This document shows, piece after piece, positions 8,429 to 16,655 of a stretch of DNA of 47,568 nucleotides. The stretch is from an uncultured Mycolicibacterium sp. (GTDB lineage: Bacteria; Actinomycetota; Actinomycetes; Mycobacteriales; Mycobacteriaceae): contig CAMFLL010000008.1 in assembly GCA_945957405.1 (NCBI GenBank), positions 1-47,568 on the forward strand, read 5' to 3'. The position numbers and the translations under genes are program-made. Every line of letters starts with the position of its first letter. Within the stretch, counting starts at the first letter, position 1. The notes beneath the pieces were generated by a model that saw only the letters and a list, made by a program, of their open reading frames with translations, was not told the origin of the DNA and did not search any database.

Positions 8429-9709
8429 TCAGTGGGCTTCACGCAGGGACTCACGGTCACCTTCGAGTGCGGCGTTCACAATGCGTGTGCAAGCCTCGGG
8501 GGTGAGTTCTCGCGGGTTGTTTTCGACGAGCCGGCTCGCCATCAAGGACAATTTCACGACCTCGGCGACGTCGCTGTGTTGCAGCCCCAGCTCCTGGAGC
8601 GACGTGGGAATCCCCGCGTCCGCCAGCAGGGTCGCCACGGCGTCGATGCCCAGGCGTGCGGTGTGCTCGGTGGCCGACACACCGCCGCCGCGACCGGTCT
8701 CCAGAGCGCCGAGCCTGGCTGCGATGTTGGTCATCTCCGCGATGCGGACGGGCAGATTGAACTCCATCACGTACGGGAGCAGGAGCCCGACGCCTACACC
8801 GTGCGAGGTGTGCGTCATGGCGCCCACCGGATATTGAATGGCGTGGGCTGCGGCGGTGCCCGCCGTACCAAGCGCGAGGCCGCCGTAGAGAGCGGCAACC
8901 GACATGTCTTCGCGAGCCGGTTGATGAGAGCCGTCCTGAACGGCTCGCAGCATGCTGCGGCCGATCAATTCGATGCCCTGCAGAGCGCACCGATCGGTGA
9001 GCGCACCGGCCCCCACAAACACCCGGTCCACCGACAGACCGGGTTCGACGCCGCGGCGAATTGCGGTGTAGCTCTCGACGCAGTGTGTCAGTGCGTCCGC
9101 GCCGGTGGCTGCGGTCAGACCGGCCGGGCACTCCGTGGTGAGCGTGGGGTCGACAATCGCGGTGTGCGGGATGAGATATGGACTGGAAATCCCTACCTTC
9201 ATCGGTCGTGAGGAGTCGGTCAGAACAGCGACGGGAGTCACTTCCGATCCGGTACCCGATGTCGTCGGTACCGCCACGAGAGGCACGATGGCGCCCGGCA
9301 CCCGGTTCTCCCCGTAGTAGTCGGCCGGCTTACCGCCGTGGGCCAGTAGCAGTGAGGTGACTTTGGCATGATCGATGCAGCTACCACCTCCGATGCCGAG
9401 GACCACGTCAGGCGCCGTCGACCGGGCTTCCTCAACGCAGGCCCGAATGCTTTCCGTCGGAAGTTCAGCCTGGACTTGGGTGAACGCGGTGACACGAAGA
9501 CCGCGGTCGCGCAGGCCGTCGCACAGTTCGGTGAAGATCCGCTCGCCCGCCATCCGAGTATCCGTGCACACCAGCACCGAGGAACCCAGATCACCTACCG
9601 CAGCCGGGATTCCGAGTCGCTCATGGGCACCCACCACCAATACTCGCGGTCCGCGGAGGACGCCCGAGAATCCCCGGATATCCGTCGTAGCCCCAGTTGC
9701 GGTGGTCAT
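8429..9709 (-). CDS. Iron-containing alcohol dehydrogenase
   Basis: 426 residues. The NAD-binding GIGGGSCIDHAK and TTSGTGSEVTP are characteristic of group III (iron-type) alcohol dehydrogenases. The metal ligands are visible as the Asp and His of TGADALTHCVE and the histidines of AHAIQYPVGAMTHTSHG. The family includes 4-hydroxybutyrate dehydrogenases, lactaldehyde reductases and maleylacetate reductases; the first is attractive because a succinate-semialdehyde-type enzyme follows, but this is inference. AGGAGG precedes ATG 9709. The gene overlaps the Ldh2-type gene by four bases (ATGA), so the two are probably translationally coupled. Confidence 0.93.
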   Translation of the reverse strand: MTTATGATTDIRGFSGVLRGPRVLVVGAHERLGIPAAVGDLGSSVLVCTDTRMAGERIFTELCDGLRDRGLRVTAFTQVQAELPTESIRACVEEARSTAPDVVLGIGGGSCIDHAKVTSLLLAHGGKPADYYGENRVPGAIVPLVAVPTTSGTGSEVTPVAVLTDSSRPMKVGISSPYLIPHTAIVDPTLTTECPAGLTAATGADALTHCVESYTAIRRGVEPGLSVDRVFVGAGALTDRCALQGIELIGRSMLRAVQDGSHQPAREDMSVAALYGGLALGTAGTAAAHAIQYPVGAMTHTSHGVGVGLLLPYVMEFNLPVRIAEMTNIAARLGALETGRGGGVSATEHTARLGIDAVATLLADAGIPTSLQELGLQHSDVAEVVKLSLMASRLVENNPRELTPEACTRIVNAALEGDRESLREAH

Positions 9710-10728
9710 CGCGTTGCCTCCTCGACCCCGCAGTCGAGCGGGTAGTTTGCCAGTTCATTGAGTTCGGTTAGCGTTCTCTCGGCGATTTCGAACCCATCGC
9801 GGTCAATCTGTTCTCGCCGGCGCGTCGAGCGGTCACCGGGCACGCTGACAGGGTGATCCGGATGCTGCGCCGGTGAGTCGCGGACTTCCTGCAGGTACTG
9901 GCTGACAACGTCGACAATGGCCGGGGCGCTCGTCATGCCGGCGTCGTCCAACTCCGGGCAGTCGATCACCACGAAAAGGTCACCTTTCGTGCTGTGGTGC
10001 TCGACGTCGAGTGTGCCCCTGACCGCTGTGCCCAGTGCTGTACCGGTCACCGTCGCGATGAGCACCTCGAGTGCCAGACCCAGCGCGTAGCCCTTCGGGC
10101 CGCCGAAGGGAGCGATCGACCCCTTCCTGGCGGCCGCCGCATCCGTCGTTGGCTCGCCCCTTTCGTCAAGGGCCCAGCCCTCGGGTATCGGCACCTGCCG
10201 ACGCGCATGGTCGACGACCTTGCCCATCGACACGACACCGGTAGACATGTCGATGACAAGCGGGTGCGGAGTGGCAGGGACGCCGATGGCAAGTGGATTA
10301 GTCCCCAGCATGGCCGCGCGCCCGCCCCACGGGTGGACGAGGGCTTCGCTGGTACAGGTGGCGATCACACACTGGCCGCGTAGAGCGATCCGCTCGGCAT
10401 AGGGCGCGAGCATGCCGAGATGGCTCGTCCGACGCAGGGCAGCTACGGCGATACCAGTCTGTCTTGCGCATTCGGATGCTGCCTCAAGGGCTCTGTTAGC
10501 GACGACGGGACCCAGACCATTGCAACCGTCTACGGACAAAAATGCCGAGCGGGGCCAGCGATGGCGTCCTGCTGTGGTGGGGTCGATGAGCCCGGCGCGG
10601 ATCCGGGAGATGAGCGTCGGAAGGCGCAAGAGACCGTGCGACGGATGGCCACCGAGCTCACCGAAAATTAGCAGGTCAGCCTGCGCCTGAGCGAATTCAG
10701 TTGGTGTTCCAGCGTTTTGCAACACTCG
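9706..10728 (-). CDS. Malate/L-lactate dehydrogenase family (Ldh2) oxidoreductase
   Basis: About 340 residues of the Ldh2/MDH2 fold, which oxidises a 2-hydroxy acid (malate, lactate, sulfolactate or ureidoglycolate) to the keto acid with NAD(P). The catalytic-site segment GGHPSHGLLRLP, the TSHLGMLAPYAE motif and GTNPLAIGVP are all present. The start is a problem. The first usable codons are GTG 10728 or TTG 10725, yet the open frame continues upstream with VAEARALAIRVLQNAG, which matches the normal N-terminal helix of the family and has no ATG, GTG or TTG before the upstream stop. Either a rare codon is used or the protein lacks its first helix. It heads the minus-strand operon and diverges from a GntR gene. 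Confidence 0.88.
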   Translation of the reverse strand, partial: RVLQNAGTPTEFAQAQADLLIFGELGGHPSHGLLRLPTLISRIRAGLIDPTTAGRHRWPRSAFLSVDGCNGLGPVVANRALEAASECARQTGIAVAALRRTSHLGMLAPYAERIALRGQCVIATCTSEALVHPWGGRAAMLGTNPLAIGVPATPHPLVIDMSTGVVSMGKVVDHARRQVPIPEGWALDERGEPTTDAAAARKGSIAPFGGPKGYALGLALEVLIATVTGTALGTAVRGTLDVEHHSTKGDLFVVIDCPELDDAGMTSAPAIVDVVSQYLQEVRDSPAQHPDHPVSVPGDRSTRRREQIDRDGFEIAERTLTELNELANYPLDCGVEEATR

Positions 10729-10755
10729 GATCGCGAGTGCCCGCGCCTCTGCGAC

Positions 10756-10765
10756 TTGTATACGA
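10756..10765. promoter_or_regulatory. Putative GntR/FCD operator between the Ldh2 operon and gntR
   Basis: TTGTATACGA is a one-mismatch inverted repeat (TTGTATACAA), a size and type often bound by GntR proteins of the FCD branch. It lies in the divergent spacer between the Ldh2-type gene and the gntR gene at 10846, so one site could control both directions. A related AAATACGATAT occurs about 30 bp further on. Binding is inferred from position and form only. Confidence 0.35.
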
Positions 10766-10845
10766 GTGATGAGCCCTCCCGGATCAAATACGATATAATT
10801 GCCCAGTCTGATGCCCGATTCTGCTGTCTGTCAAGGGGACTCGAT

Positions 10846-11550
10846 ATGGAACTGCCGCCCGAACGCCGCACGGGGAAGGTGTCAGCAGCCGAAGCTGTGG
10901 TGTCACTCGCTGAGCTTCCGACAGCGGACGGCGTTTATCGCGAACTGCTCAGTCGCTTGGTCAACCGGACAATTGCACCCGGGGACAAGATCAGCATCGA
11001 CGGAACCAGCCGCGAATTGGGCGTGTCGCAGACCCCTATCCGCGAAGCGCTCGTGCGGCTCGCCTCGGAGCGTATGGTGACCCGCGTCCACTTATCCGGT
11101 TTCCGAGCCGCTCCGTTGCTGACCAGCGAAGAGTTCGAGAAACTCTTCGAGATGAGACTGCTCGTCGAACCATACCTCGCCGAACTTGCAGCCACCCGGC
11201 ACACAGTTGAACAGGCCGAACGGATGAATGAGCTGGTCGAACAAATGCGCCTGCTCGGAGCGAAGATAGGCCGCACCACCTACGGCGAGTTTGCCAGTGA
11301 GGACGCGTGGCTGCACGATCTCATCGCCGAGGCCGCGGACAGCCCGCCATTGCGAAACTCGCTGTTACAACTGCACGCGCACGTCCATGTGTTCCGCCTG
11401 CGCTATGACGCGCGCGTACCACTCGATGCCCTGGATGAGCATGACGACGTGCTCTCGGCGATCGTCGAACGCCGGCCGACCGCTGCATCTGGAGCTATGC
11501 GAGAGCATCTGCGGGCATCACGTGCGCGGTTGTCGAAGGCGTTTGACTGA
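10846..11550 (+). CDS. GntR-family regulator, FCD branch
   Basis: 234 residues from ATG 10846, preceded by AAGGGGAC; the ORF-track start at 10717 is too far upstream. The N-terminal winged helix contains GDKISIDGTSRELGVSQTPIREALVRLASERMV. The C-terminal all-helical FCD domain includes FEMRLLVEPYLAELAA, ASEDAWLHDLIAEAADS and a final HDDVLSAI region, carrying the usual metal-ligand pattern (Asp/His near D...H and later His residues). FCD regulators bind small organic acids and commonly repress neighbouring catabolic genes. It lies between the divergent dehydrogenase operon and the tctCBA operon and probably controls one or both. The operator candidate at 10756 supports control of the divergent side. 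Confidence 0.92.
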   Translation: MELPPERRTGKVSAAEAVVSLAELPTADGVYRELLSRLVNRTIAPGDKISIDGTSRELGVSQTPIREALVRLASERMVTRVHLSGFRAAPLLTSEEFEKLFEMRLLVEPYLAELAATRHTVEQAERMNELVEQMRLLGAKIGRTTYGEFASEDAWLHDLIAEAADSPPLRNSLLQLHAHVHVFRLRYDARVPLDALDEHDDVLSAIVERRPTAASGAMREHLRASRARLSKAFD

Positions 11551-11696
11551 GGACCGCTATCCGACTGTGCTCGGGTTCTAAGCGAATTATCTTCGCGTGC
11601 TGATGATTCCGGTCGCGTGTTGACGAGTGCCCGGAATCTTGAATCACGCCCTTGTGACTCTTGACACAACAAGAATGGAAGCGTTAGATCCATTAT

Positions 11697-11722
11697 CGGA
11701 ATACAAATTCCGCATTGCGTAA
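11697..11722 (+). promoter_or_regulatory. Putative IclR composite operator before tctC
   Basis: A perfect inverted repeat CGGAAT-N4-ATTCCG (11697-11712) is followed by CATTG-CGTAA, which completes a near-perfect CGGAA-type unit read on the other strand (TTaCG-N5-CGGAA). It ends 67 nt before the tctC ATG. The copy before the aminotransferase gene has the same orientation and nearly the same spacing (64 nt). This links tctCBA to the IclR regulator 10 kb away. Confidence 0.6.
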
Positions 11723-11789
11723 CAAGCTCGATAGCTGGGACCGCGACAGCGGTCCTGTTTCAGTCACAAGACGTGGAGAGGTCAAAGCA

Positions 11790-12818
11790 ATGAAGCTTTG
11801 CGGCAGGACCACAGGTCTACCGCGCGCCCGCTCGACTCGGATACTCGTGGCGGTCGCCTCAGTCGTTGCATTTGCGCTCGCCGCGTGCGCTCCGACTTCG
11901 ACCGGCGGGAATTCCGGGCAGGCTAGTGATGCAGCATGGGAGCCAACCCGACCGGTGACGTTTGTCGTAGCGACCGGTGTCGGCGGCGGAGGAGATCTGT
12001 TCGGCCGGGCAGCAGCCCAAGGCATCAGCACAGCGGACCCAAAGGCGAAGATCGCAGTCGAAAATCACACCGGCGGTGACGAAGTCGTCGGTGTCAGCTA
12101 CGCGCTGTCGCACAAAGACGATCCGTACTACATGTTCGTCGCCAACAGCTCACTATTGCTCCAGCCCTACAGCATCAAGCCGCCGCCGGACTATTCGTGG
12201 GAGAGCTTCACACCCGTGGCTGAACTGGCCGAAGACCAGCAGGTACTCGTGGTACCGGCGAACTCGCCGTACAACAGCCTCACAGATCTGCTCGACGCGG
12301 CGAAGAACCAGAAGCTGCGAATCGCCGTGACCTCTGCGACAGGCACCGACAACGCAGTGGCACGACTGCTGGAGAAGAACCAGAACGTCGAGTTCCAGCA
12401 TGTGATTCTCGAATCTGGGGCGTCCGGAGTAGCAGGTATGTTGGCCGGCAACGTCGACTTCTCGATCCTGAATCCGTCCGAGGCCAAAGGTCAGATCGAC
12501 GCCAAAACCCTACGGCCCCTGGCAGTCTTCTCCGATAAGCGGTACGACGCCGGCACCGGGCTGGAGAACATCCCGACCGCCAAGGAACAAGGTGTGGATG
12601 TGGTCTTCGTTCAATTTCGTGGTCTGATGGCGCCGGGCAAGATCACCGACCAGCAGCTCGCTTACTGGGCCAAGGTCTCCGAAGACTGGACCAAGACTCA
12701 GGACTACCAGGACTACATCAAGAACAACTCGCTGCAGCCAGCTTTCCGCACCGGTTCGGAATTCGCGGATCTGCTGAAGTCGCAGTCGGATACGTTCAAG
12801 GAGACGTTCAGTGACTGA
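11790..12818 (+). CDS. tctC: Tripartite tricarboxylate transporter substrate-binding protein
   Basis: 342 residues from ATG 11790, which has GGAGAGG upstream. A lipoprotein signal is clear: positively charged start, hydrophobic core LVAVASVVAFALAAC with the lipobox cysteine, then a Ser/Gly-rich linker. The mature part shows the TctC/Bug pattern RPVTFVVATGVGGGGDLFGRAAAQ, later NVDFSILNPSEAKGQ, with AVFSDKRY and a C-terminal substrate lobe. It captures an organic acid outside the membrane and delivers it to TctAB. It overlaps the tctB start by eight bases, so the three genes form one operon. The carboxylate bound cannot be predicted. The composite IclR-type operator 67 nt upstream suggests induction together with glyoxylate genes. 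Confidence 0.93.
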   Translation: MKLCGRTTGLPRARSTRILVAVASVVAFALAACAPTSTGGNSGQASDAAWEPTRPVTFVVATGVGGGGDLFGRAAAQGISTADPKAKIAVENHTGGDEVVGVSYALSHKDDPYYMFVANSSLLLQPYSIKPPPDYSWESFTPVAELAEDQQVLVVPANSPYNSLTDLLDAAKNQKLRIAVTSATGTDNAVARLLEKNQNVEFQHVILESGASGVAGMLAGNVDFSILNPSEAKGQIDAKTLRPLAVFSDKRYDAGTGLENIPTAKEQGVDVVFVQFRGLMAPGKITDQQLAYWAKVSEDWTKTQDYQDYIKNNSLQPAFRTGSEFADLLKSQSDTFKETFSD

Positions 12819-13410
12819 CCCGTCAGCCGATGCGTCGGCGGCCATCCGGGAACGCGAACCGCGTTTCCGGCGTGGCTTGCCGTCGGTTGTCACGGGCGAT
12901 CGAATCTTTGCCGTCGGGCTGCTGATCGTCGGTGTGATCGCCGTGGTGCAGGGGCTCGGCTACGGCTTCATCCGGCCCGACGGAATCATCGGACCTGGCT
13001 TCACGCCGATTGTCTTCGGAGTGATCTTATTGTTCTGCACGGTGATGGTTCTGCTGCGCTCGTTCCGTGATCCGGGCGAGAAGCCGGTCTCACTGATCGA
13101 GTCCCTGGCGGAGCAGACCATGCTTGAGGCCCAGGATGATGTGGCGCCAACCGACCGTGCTGGTAGCGAGCGGTCGGCGCTGTTAGTCGCCGTCGGTATC
13201 GGCATCGCGTTGTGGCTAGCAGGGTGGATCGGACTTATCCCCGCACTATCCGTCCTGGTCTTCGCGATCCTACGATGGATCGAGAAAGAGTCCTGGATCA
13301 AGTCGATCCTGATCTCGCTGCTTCTCGGCGTCGCGGCGTGGCTCATCTTCACTTACTTCCTGCAGGTGCCGTTGGATTTCGGCGTCATCAGCCTCTACTG
13401 GCACATCTGA
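12811..13410 (+). CDS. tctB: Tripartite tricarboxylate transporter small membrane subunit
   Basis: 199 residues starting at GTG 12811 inside the end of tctC. About four hydrophobic segments are visible: GLLIVGVIAVVQGLGYGF, TPIVFGVILLFCTVMVLL, SALLVAVGIGIALWLAGWIGLIPALSVLVFAIL, and SILISLLLGVAAWLIFTYFL. The pattern VPLDFG near the C terminus recurs in TctB proteins. It is the poorly conserved small subunit that pairs with TctA in the membrane. Assignment rests on topology, the VPL motif and its place between tctC and tctA. Confidence 0.88.
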   Translation: MTDPSADASAAIREREPRFRRGLPSVVTGDRIFAVGLLIVGVIAVVQGLGYGFIRPDGIIGPGFTPIVFGVILLFCTVMVLLRSFRDPGEKPVSLIESLAEQTMLEAQDDVAPTDRAGSERSALLVAVGIGIALWLAGWIGLIPALSVLVFAILRWIEKESWIKSILISLLLGVAAWLIFTYFLQVPLDFGVISLYWHI

Positions 13411-13465
13411 CGTGCCGAGCCGGCCACCGATTCGGCATCCATAACTAGAGATTTGGCGTTTCTAC

Positions 13466-15148
13466 ATGGAACTGTTGACCCATATCGCCACCGGTTTTGG
13501 CGACGCATTCACGCCGCTGAACCTCTTTTACTGTTTCCTCGGCGTCATCATGGGGACCCTGGTCGGCATCCTGCCGGGCCTAGGGCCGGCAACCGCGATC
13601 GCACTGCTGCTTCCGCTCACCCTCGGGCTGCAGCCGTTGCCCGCCCTGATCATGCTGGCCGGGATCTACTACGGCAGTATGCACGGCGGTATCATCACCG
13701 CGGTTCTAATTGCCACCCCGGGTGAATCCTCGGCAGTAGTCACGGTAATGGATGGCCACACACTAGCCCGAATGGGTAGGGCGGGGCCAGTTTTGGCGAT
13801 GAGCGCGCTGGCCAGCTTCTTAGCCGGCACGCTCACCATTCCGTTTGTGATGATATTCGTGCAGGTGCTCGGCACGATCAGCCTGCACTTCGGGCCGCCG
13901 GAGATCACGGTGATCATCCTGTTCGGCCTTGTCGGTGTCGCCGGGTTCGTCGGCAAGAATCGCTTCAAGGGTTACGCCATGGCAGCGGCCGGACTCCTGA
14001 TTGCCGCCGTTGGGCTAGATACCGGCACCGGCACACCGCGTTTCACGTTCGGTATCACCGATATGTATGGCGGGATCGATTTCCTCTACGCGGTGATCGG
14101 TCTCTTCGCGCTCGGCGAGGTCTTGCATTCGATCGGTGTCGGACAGCCCAATCCGATTCGGACCCGGCTGCGCGACATGGTGATCACGATGGACGACTGG
14201 CGGCATTCCCGGTTACCGATTCTGCGCGGGGGCTTCCTCGGCCTGTTCCTGGGTATGATGCCAGGCGCTGGGGCCACGGTCTCGTCTTTCTTGGCCTATG
14301 ACATGGAGCGAAGGATCAGCGCGCGCAAAGGCCGGGTGCTGGGTACCGGCATGATCGAAGGGGTTTGTGGGCCCCAAGCCGCTGACAATGCCGCGGTCAA
14401 CGGAGCGTTTGTACCGACGCTGTCTCTTGGTATTCCGGGTTCCGCGGCGACCGCAATCGTGCTCGGCGGCATGCTGTTACACGGCATTCAGCCGGGTCCG
14501 CTGCTGATGACCACAGAGCCTCGGCTGGTGTGGGGTCTGTTGGCGTCGTTCTACATCGGCAATCTGATGTTGGTGCTGATCAACGTGCCGCTGGCTCCGC
14601 TGTTCGCGTCGATTCTGCGCGTCAAGTACTCCTACATGTATCCGGCGATCATTGTGTTGTGTTTCATTGGGGCGTTTTCGGTCGACAACCACATGACCGG
14701 TGTGTGGCTGGCTTTCATCTTCGGAATCGTAGGTTGGTTCGCCGTCAAGTATGATTACCCTTTGGCGCCAATGATTCTCGGCGTGATCCTCGGTAGTCCT
14801 TTCGAACGTTCAATCGTTCAGAGTTCCGAGATCGGTCGCGGTAGCTTGACTGTCTATCTCCACCATCCGATCGCTATGGCGTTGCTTGCCGTCGTGGTGG
14901 CGATGGTGGTGCTCCCGACGGTGATCTCCCGACTACGACGCAGGGCAGGCAAGGCGCCGATCACCGAGCTGGTTGTCTCGCCGGATGTCGCTGCGGCGCA
15001 GTCATCGTCGATCGAGAACGAGGATGGGACCACCGAACCAAGCAAGTCTGGGGCACGTCTCCGCGGCACCGATTCGGAGCGGCCCGCCCCAACTGAGAAA
15101 GGAGATGACGCCCCGCTCACAACCAGGGGGCAGTTTGGGAAGAAATAG
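13466..15148 (+). CDS. tctA: Tripartite tricarboxylate transporter large membrane subunit
   Basis: 560 residues, slightly longer than the usual 500 because of a hydrophilic C-terminal tail of about 60 residues rich in Ser, Thr and Glu. The family signature GILPGLGPATAIALLLPLTLGLQP is intact near residue 35, followed by YYGSMHGGIITAVLIATPGESSAVVT and a second GMMPGAGATVSSFLAYDMERR half-repeat. It forms the sodium- or proton-driven channel through which the TctC-bound acid enters. It lies 55 bp after tctB with only a weak ribosome site. The charged tail is not part of the transport domain and may be specific to this group. Confidence 0.95.
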   Translation: MELLTHIATGFGDAFTPLNLFYCFLGVIMGTLVGILPGLGPATAIALLLPLTLGLQPLPALIMLAGIYYGSMHGGIITAVLIATPGESSAVVTVMDGHTLARMGRAGPVLAMSALASFLAGTLTIPFVMIFVQVLGTISLHFGPPEITVIILFGLVGVAGFVGKNRFKGYAMAAAGLLIAAVGLDTGTGTPRFTFGITDMYGGIDFLYAVIGLFALGEVLHSIGVGQPNPIRTRLRDMVITMDDWRHSRLPILRGGFLGLFLGMMPGAGATVSSFLAYDMERRISARKGRVLGTGMIEGVCGPQAADNAAVNGAFVPTLSLGIPGSAATAIVLGGMLLHGIQPGPLLMTTEPRLVWGLLASFYIGNLMLVLINVPLAPLFASILRVKYSYMYPAIIVLCFIGAFSVDNHMTGVWLAFIFGIVGWFAVKYDYPLAPMILGVILGSPFERSIVQSSEIGRGSLTVYLHHPIAMALLAVVVAMVVLPTVISRLRRRAGKAPITELVVSPDVAAAQSSSIENEDGTTEPSKSGARLRGTDSERPAPTEKGDDAPLTTRGQFGKK

Positions 15149-15214
15149 ACACGAGGACCCGCGGGAGGCCAGTCCAGCGGCCATTCAACACAGCGCAGAT
15201 ACAAGGAGAATGCT

Positions 15215-16384
15215 TTGAAGATCACCAAAATCGACACGCACATCGTGTCGGTACCACTGGCGAATCCCTGGGAGATGGGAATCGGGACCGCTTACCGGCG
15301 CGATGAGCTGCTCGTGCTGGTCCACACCGATGAAGGCCTGACCGGTCTCGGCTCGGCTTACCATGCTCATGCCGCGCAAGCAGTCAAAGGCATCATCGAC
15401 TACAAGGTGGCGCCGGTTGTCCTCGGCGAGGATCCACTTGCCATTCAGCAGATTTGGGAAAAGCTCTTCTACAGCACCGTCTACATCGGCTCCGCCGGGG
15501 TGCAGGCCCTGGCGGGCGTCGATATCGCGCTCTGGGACATTCTGGGCAAGGTCACCGGACAGCCGATCGCAACGTTGATCGGTGGCGGTGGCGTTGAGAA
15601 GATGGCGGCCTACGTCGGCTGCATGAGCATGGGCCACAAACCACTGCCCGACTTGCAAAAAGAGGCCCAGGGTTATGTTGCCGAGGGCTATAAGGCGATC
15701 AAGGTGCGCGGCGGCGCCGGCATCCGGACCGACCTGGAGGCGATGGCGGCCGTACGGGAAGCGGTCGGACCCGACATCGACCTGATGATCGACGTCAACG
15801 CCCGCTACAGCTGGGCCGAAGCCGTTGAGGTGTCAAAGAAGCTGCAGGCGCTCGACGCGTTCTGGCTGGAAGATCCGTTCGATTTCAGCATCCCCAACCA
15901 CCATGACGACGTGGGCAAGTTGCGCGGCTTCGGACTGACGCCCCTCGCATCTGGTGGGAACGTCTACAGCCGGTTCGACTACCGCAATCTGATCAGCAGC
16001 GGCGGCGTGGATTTCATCACGCCCGACGCGGTCAAGGCCGGTGGCATCTCCGAGTCCTTGAAGATTGCCACGTTGGCCAGCGCGTACGACGTCCAGGTGG
16101 CGTTGCACACGCTCAACGGACTGGGGCAGGTCGCCAACGTGCACTTGGCTGCGGGTATCCCGGCCCACGTACGTGGTTACGTCGAGTGGGATCCGACGTC
16201 GCCCAACGAAATGCGTGACCAGATGCTCAAGACGCCGATCAAGGTCGAGAACGGCGATCTGTACGTTCCGACCGGACCGGGCTTGGGCACTGAGCTCGAC
16301 ATGGACTTCGTCAAGGAGTACGAGCTCAAAGAAGGTGGCGTCGAGATCGCGGGCAAGCCGCGCGGGCGTCGCTGGAACAGCTGA
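15215..16384 (+). CDS. Mandelate racemase/muconate lactonizing family enzyme (enolase superfamily)
   Basis: 389 residues from TTG 15215, chosen because AAGGAG lies at good spacing; a nearer ATG is out of frame. The N-terminal capping domain is followed by a barrel whose spacing fits mandelate racemase closely. Lys163 (AIKVR), Asp193 (MIDVN), Glu219 (WLEDP), Asp271 (TPDAVK), His298 (ALHTL) and Glu325 (YVEWD) are all present. The Asp-His pair suggests proton abstraction next to a carboxylate, i.e. dehydration or racemisation of a sugar acid or hydroxy acid. The third metal ligand, normally the Glu of GEN, is Gly248 in SGGN, so metal binding may differ. The gene follows tctCBA by 66 bp and probably acts on the imported acid. 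Confidence 0.9.
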   Translation: MKITKIDTHIVSVPLANPWEMGIGTAYRRDELLVLVHTDEGLTGLGSAYHAHAAQAVKGIIDYKVAPVVLGEDPLAIQQIWEKLFYSTVYIGSAGVQALAGVDIALWDILGKVTGQPIATLIGGGGVEKMAAYVGCMSMGHKPLPDLQKEAQGYVAEGYKAIKVRGGAGIRTDLEAMAAVREAVGPDIDLMIDVNARYSWAEAVEVSKKLQALDAFWLEDPFDFSIPNHHDDVGKLRGFGLTPLASGGNVYSRFDYRNLISSGGVDFITPDAVKAGGISESLKIATLASAYDVQVALHTLNGLGQVANVHLAAGIPAHVRGYVEWDPTSPNEMRDQMLKTPIKVENGDLYVPTGPGLGTELDMDFVKEYELKEGGVEIAGKPRGRRWNS

Positions 16385-16404
16385 TAGACCTCTTACGCGG
16401 TGTT

Positions 16405-16440
16405 CCGGTCCGGCATGCAGCCTCCTGCATGCCGGACCGG
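16405..16440 (+). terminator. Strong hairpin after the enolase-superfamily gene
   Basis: CCGGTCCGGCATGCAG and its exact complement are separated by a four-base CCTC loop, giving a perfect 16-bp stem 21 nt after the stop codon. No T-run follows, as is common for mycobacterial terminators. It is probably the end of the tctCBA-enolase transcript. The remaining ~215 bp to 16655 hold no supported gene. Confidence 0.7.
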
Positions 16441-16655
16441 CATCAGTTTGGGCTCGCTTGCCACTTGTGCTGACCGCTGTCGGAGAATGCGCTCAAACGA
16501 AGCCGTGCAGAGGTTTTCGAGCCGTACAGCAGCGGTCGAGTACGGGATGCTTGCTGGCAGAGGTCCGGCCGCGTCACTATGCTCGATTGGAGGCATTTTC
16601 AGCGGCAACTGTAGCGTGAGCGTGGCGTCGCAGATTGGAGGGGAGCGCCCGCGGA

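Noticed and set aside
8219-9211. Plus-strand 330-residue ORF opposite the aldehyde and alcohol dehydrogenase genes
   Set aside because: Spans two well-supported genes on the other strand; composition typical of antisense frames in GC-rich DNA.
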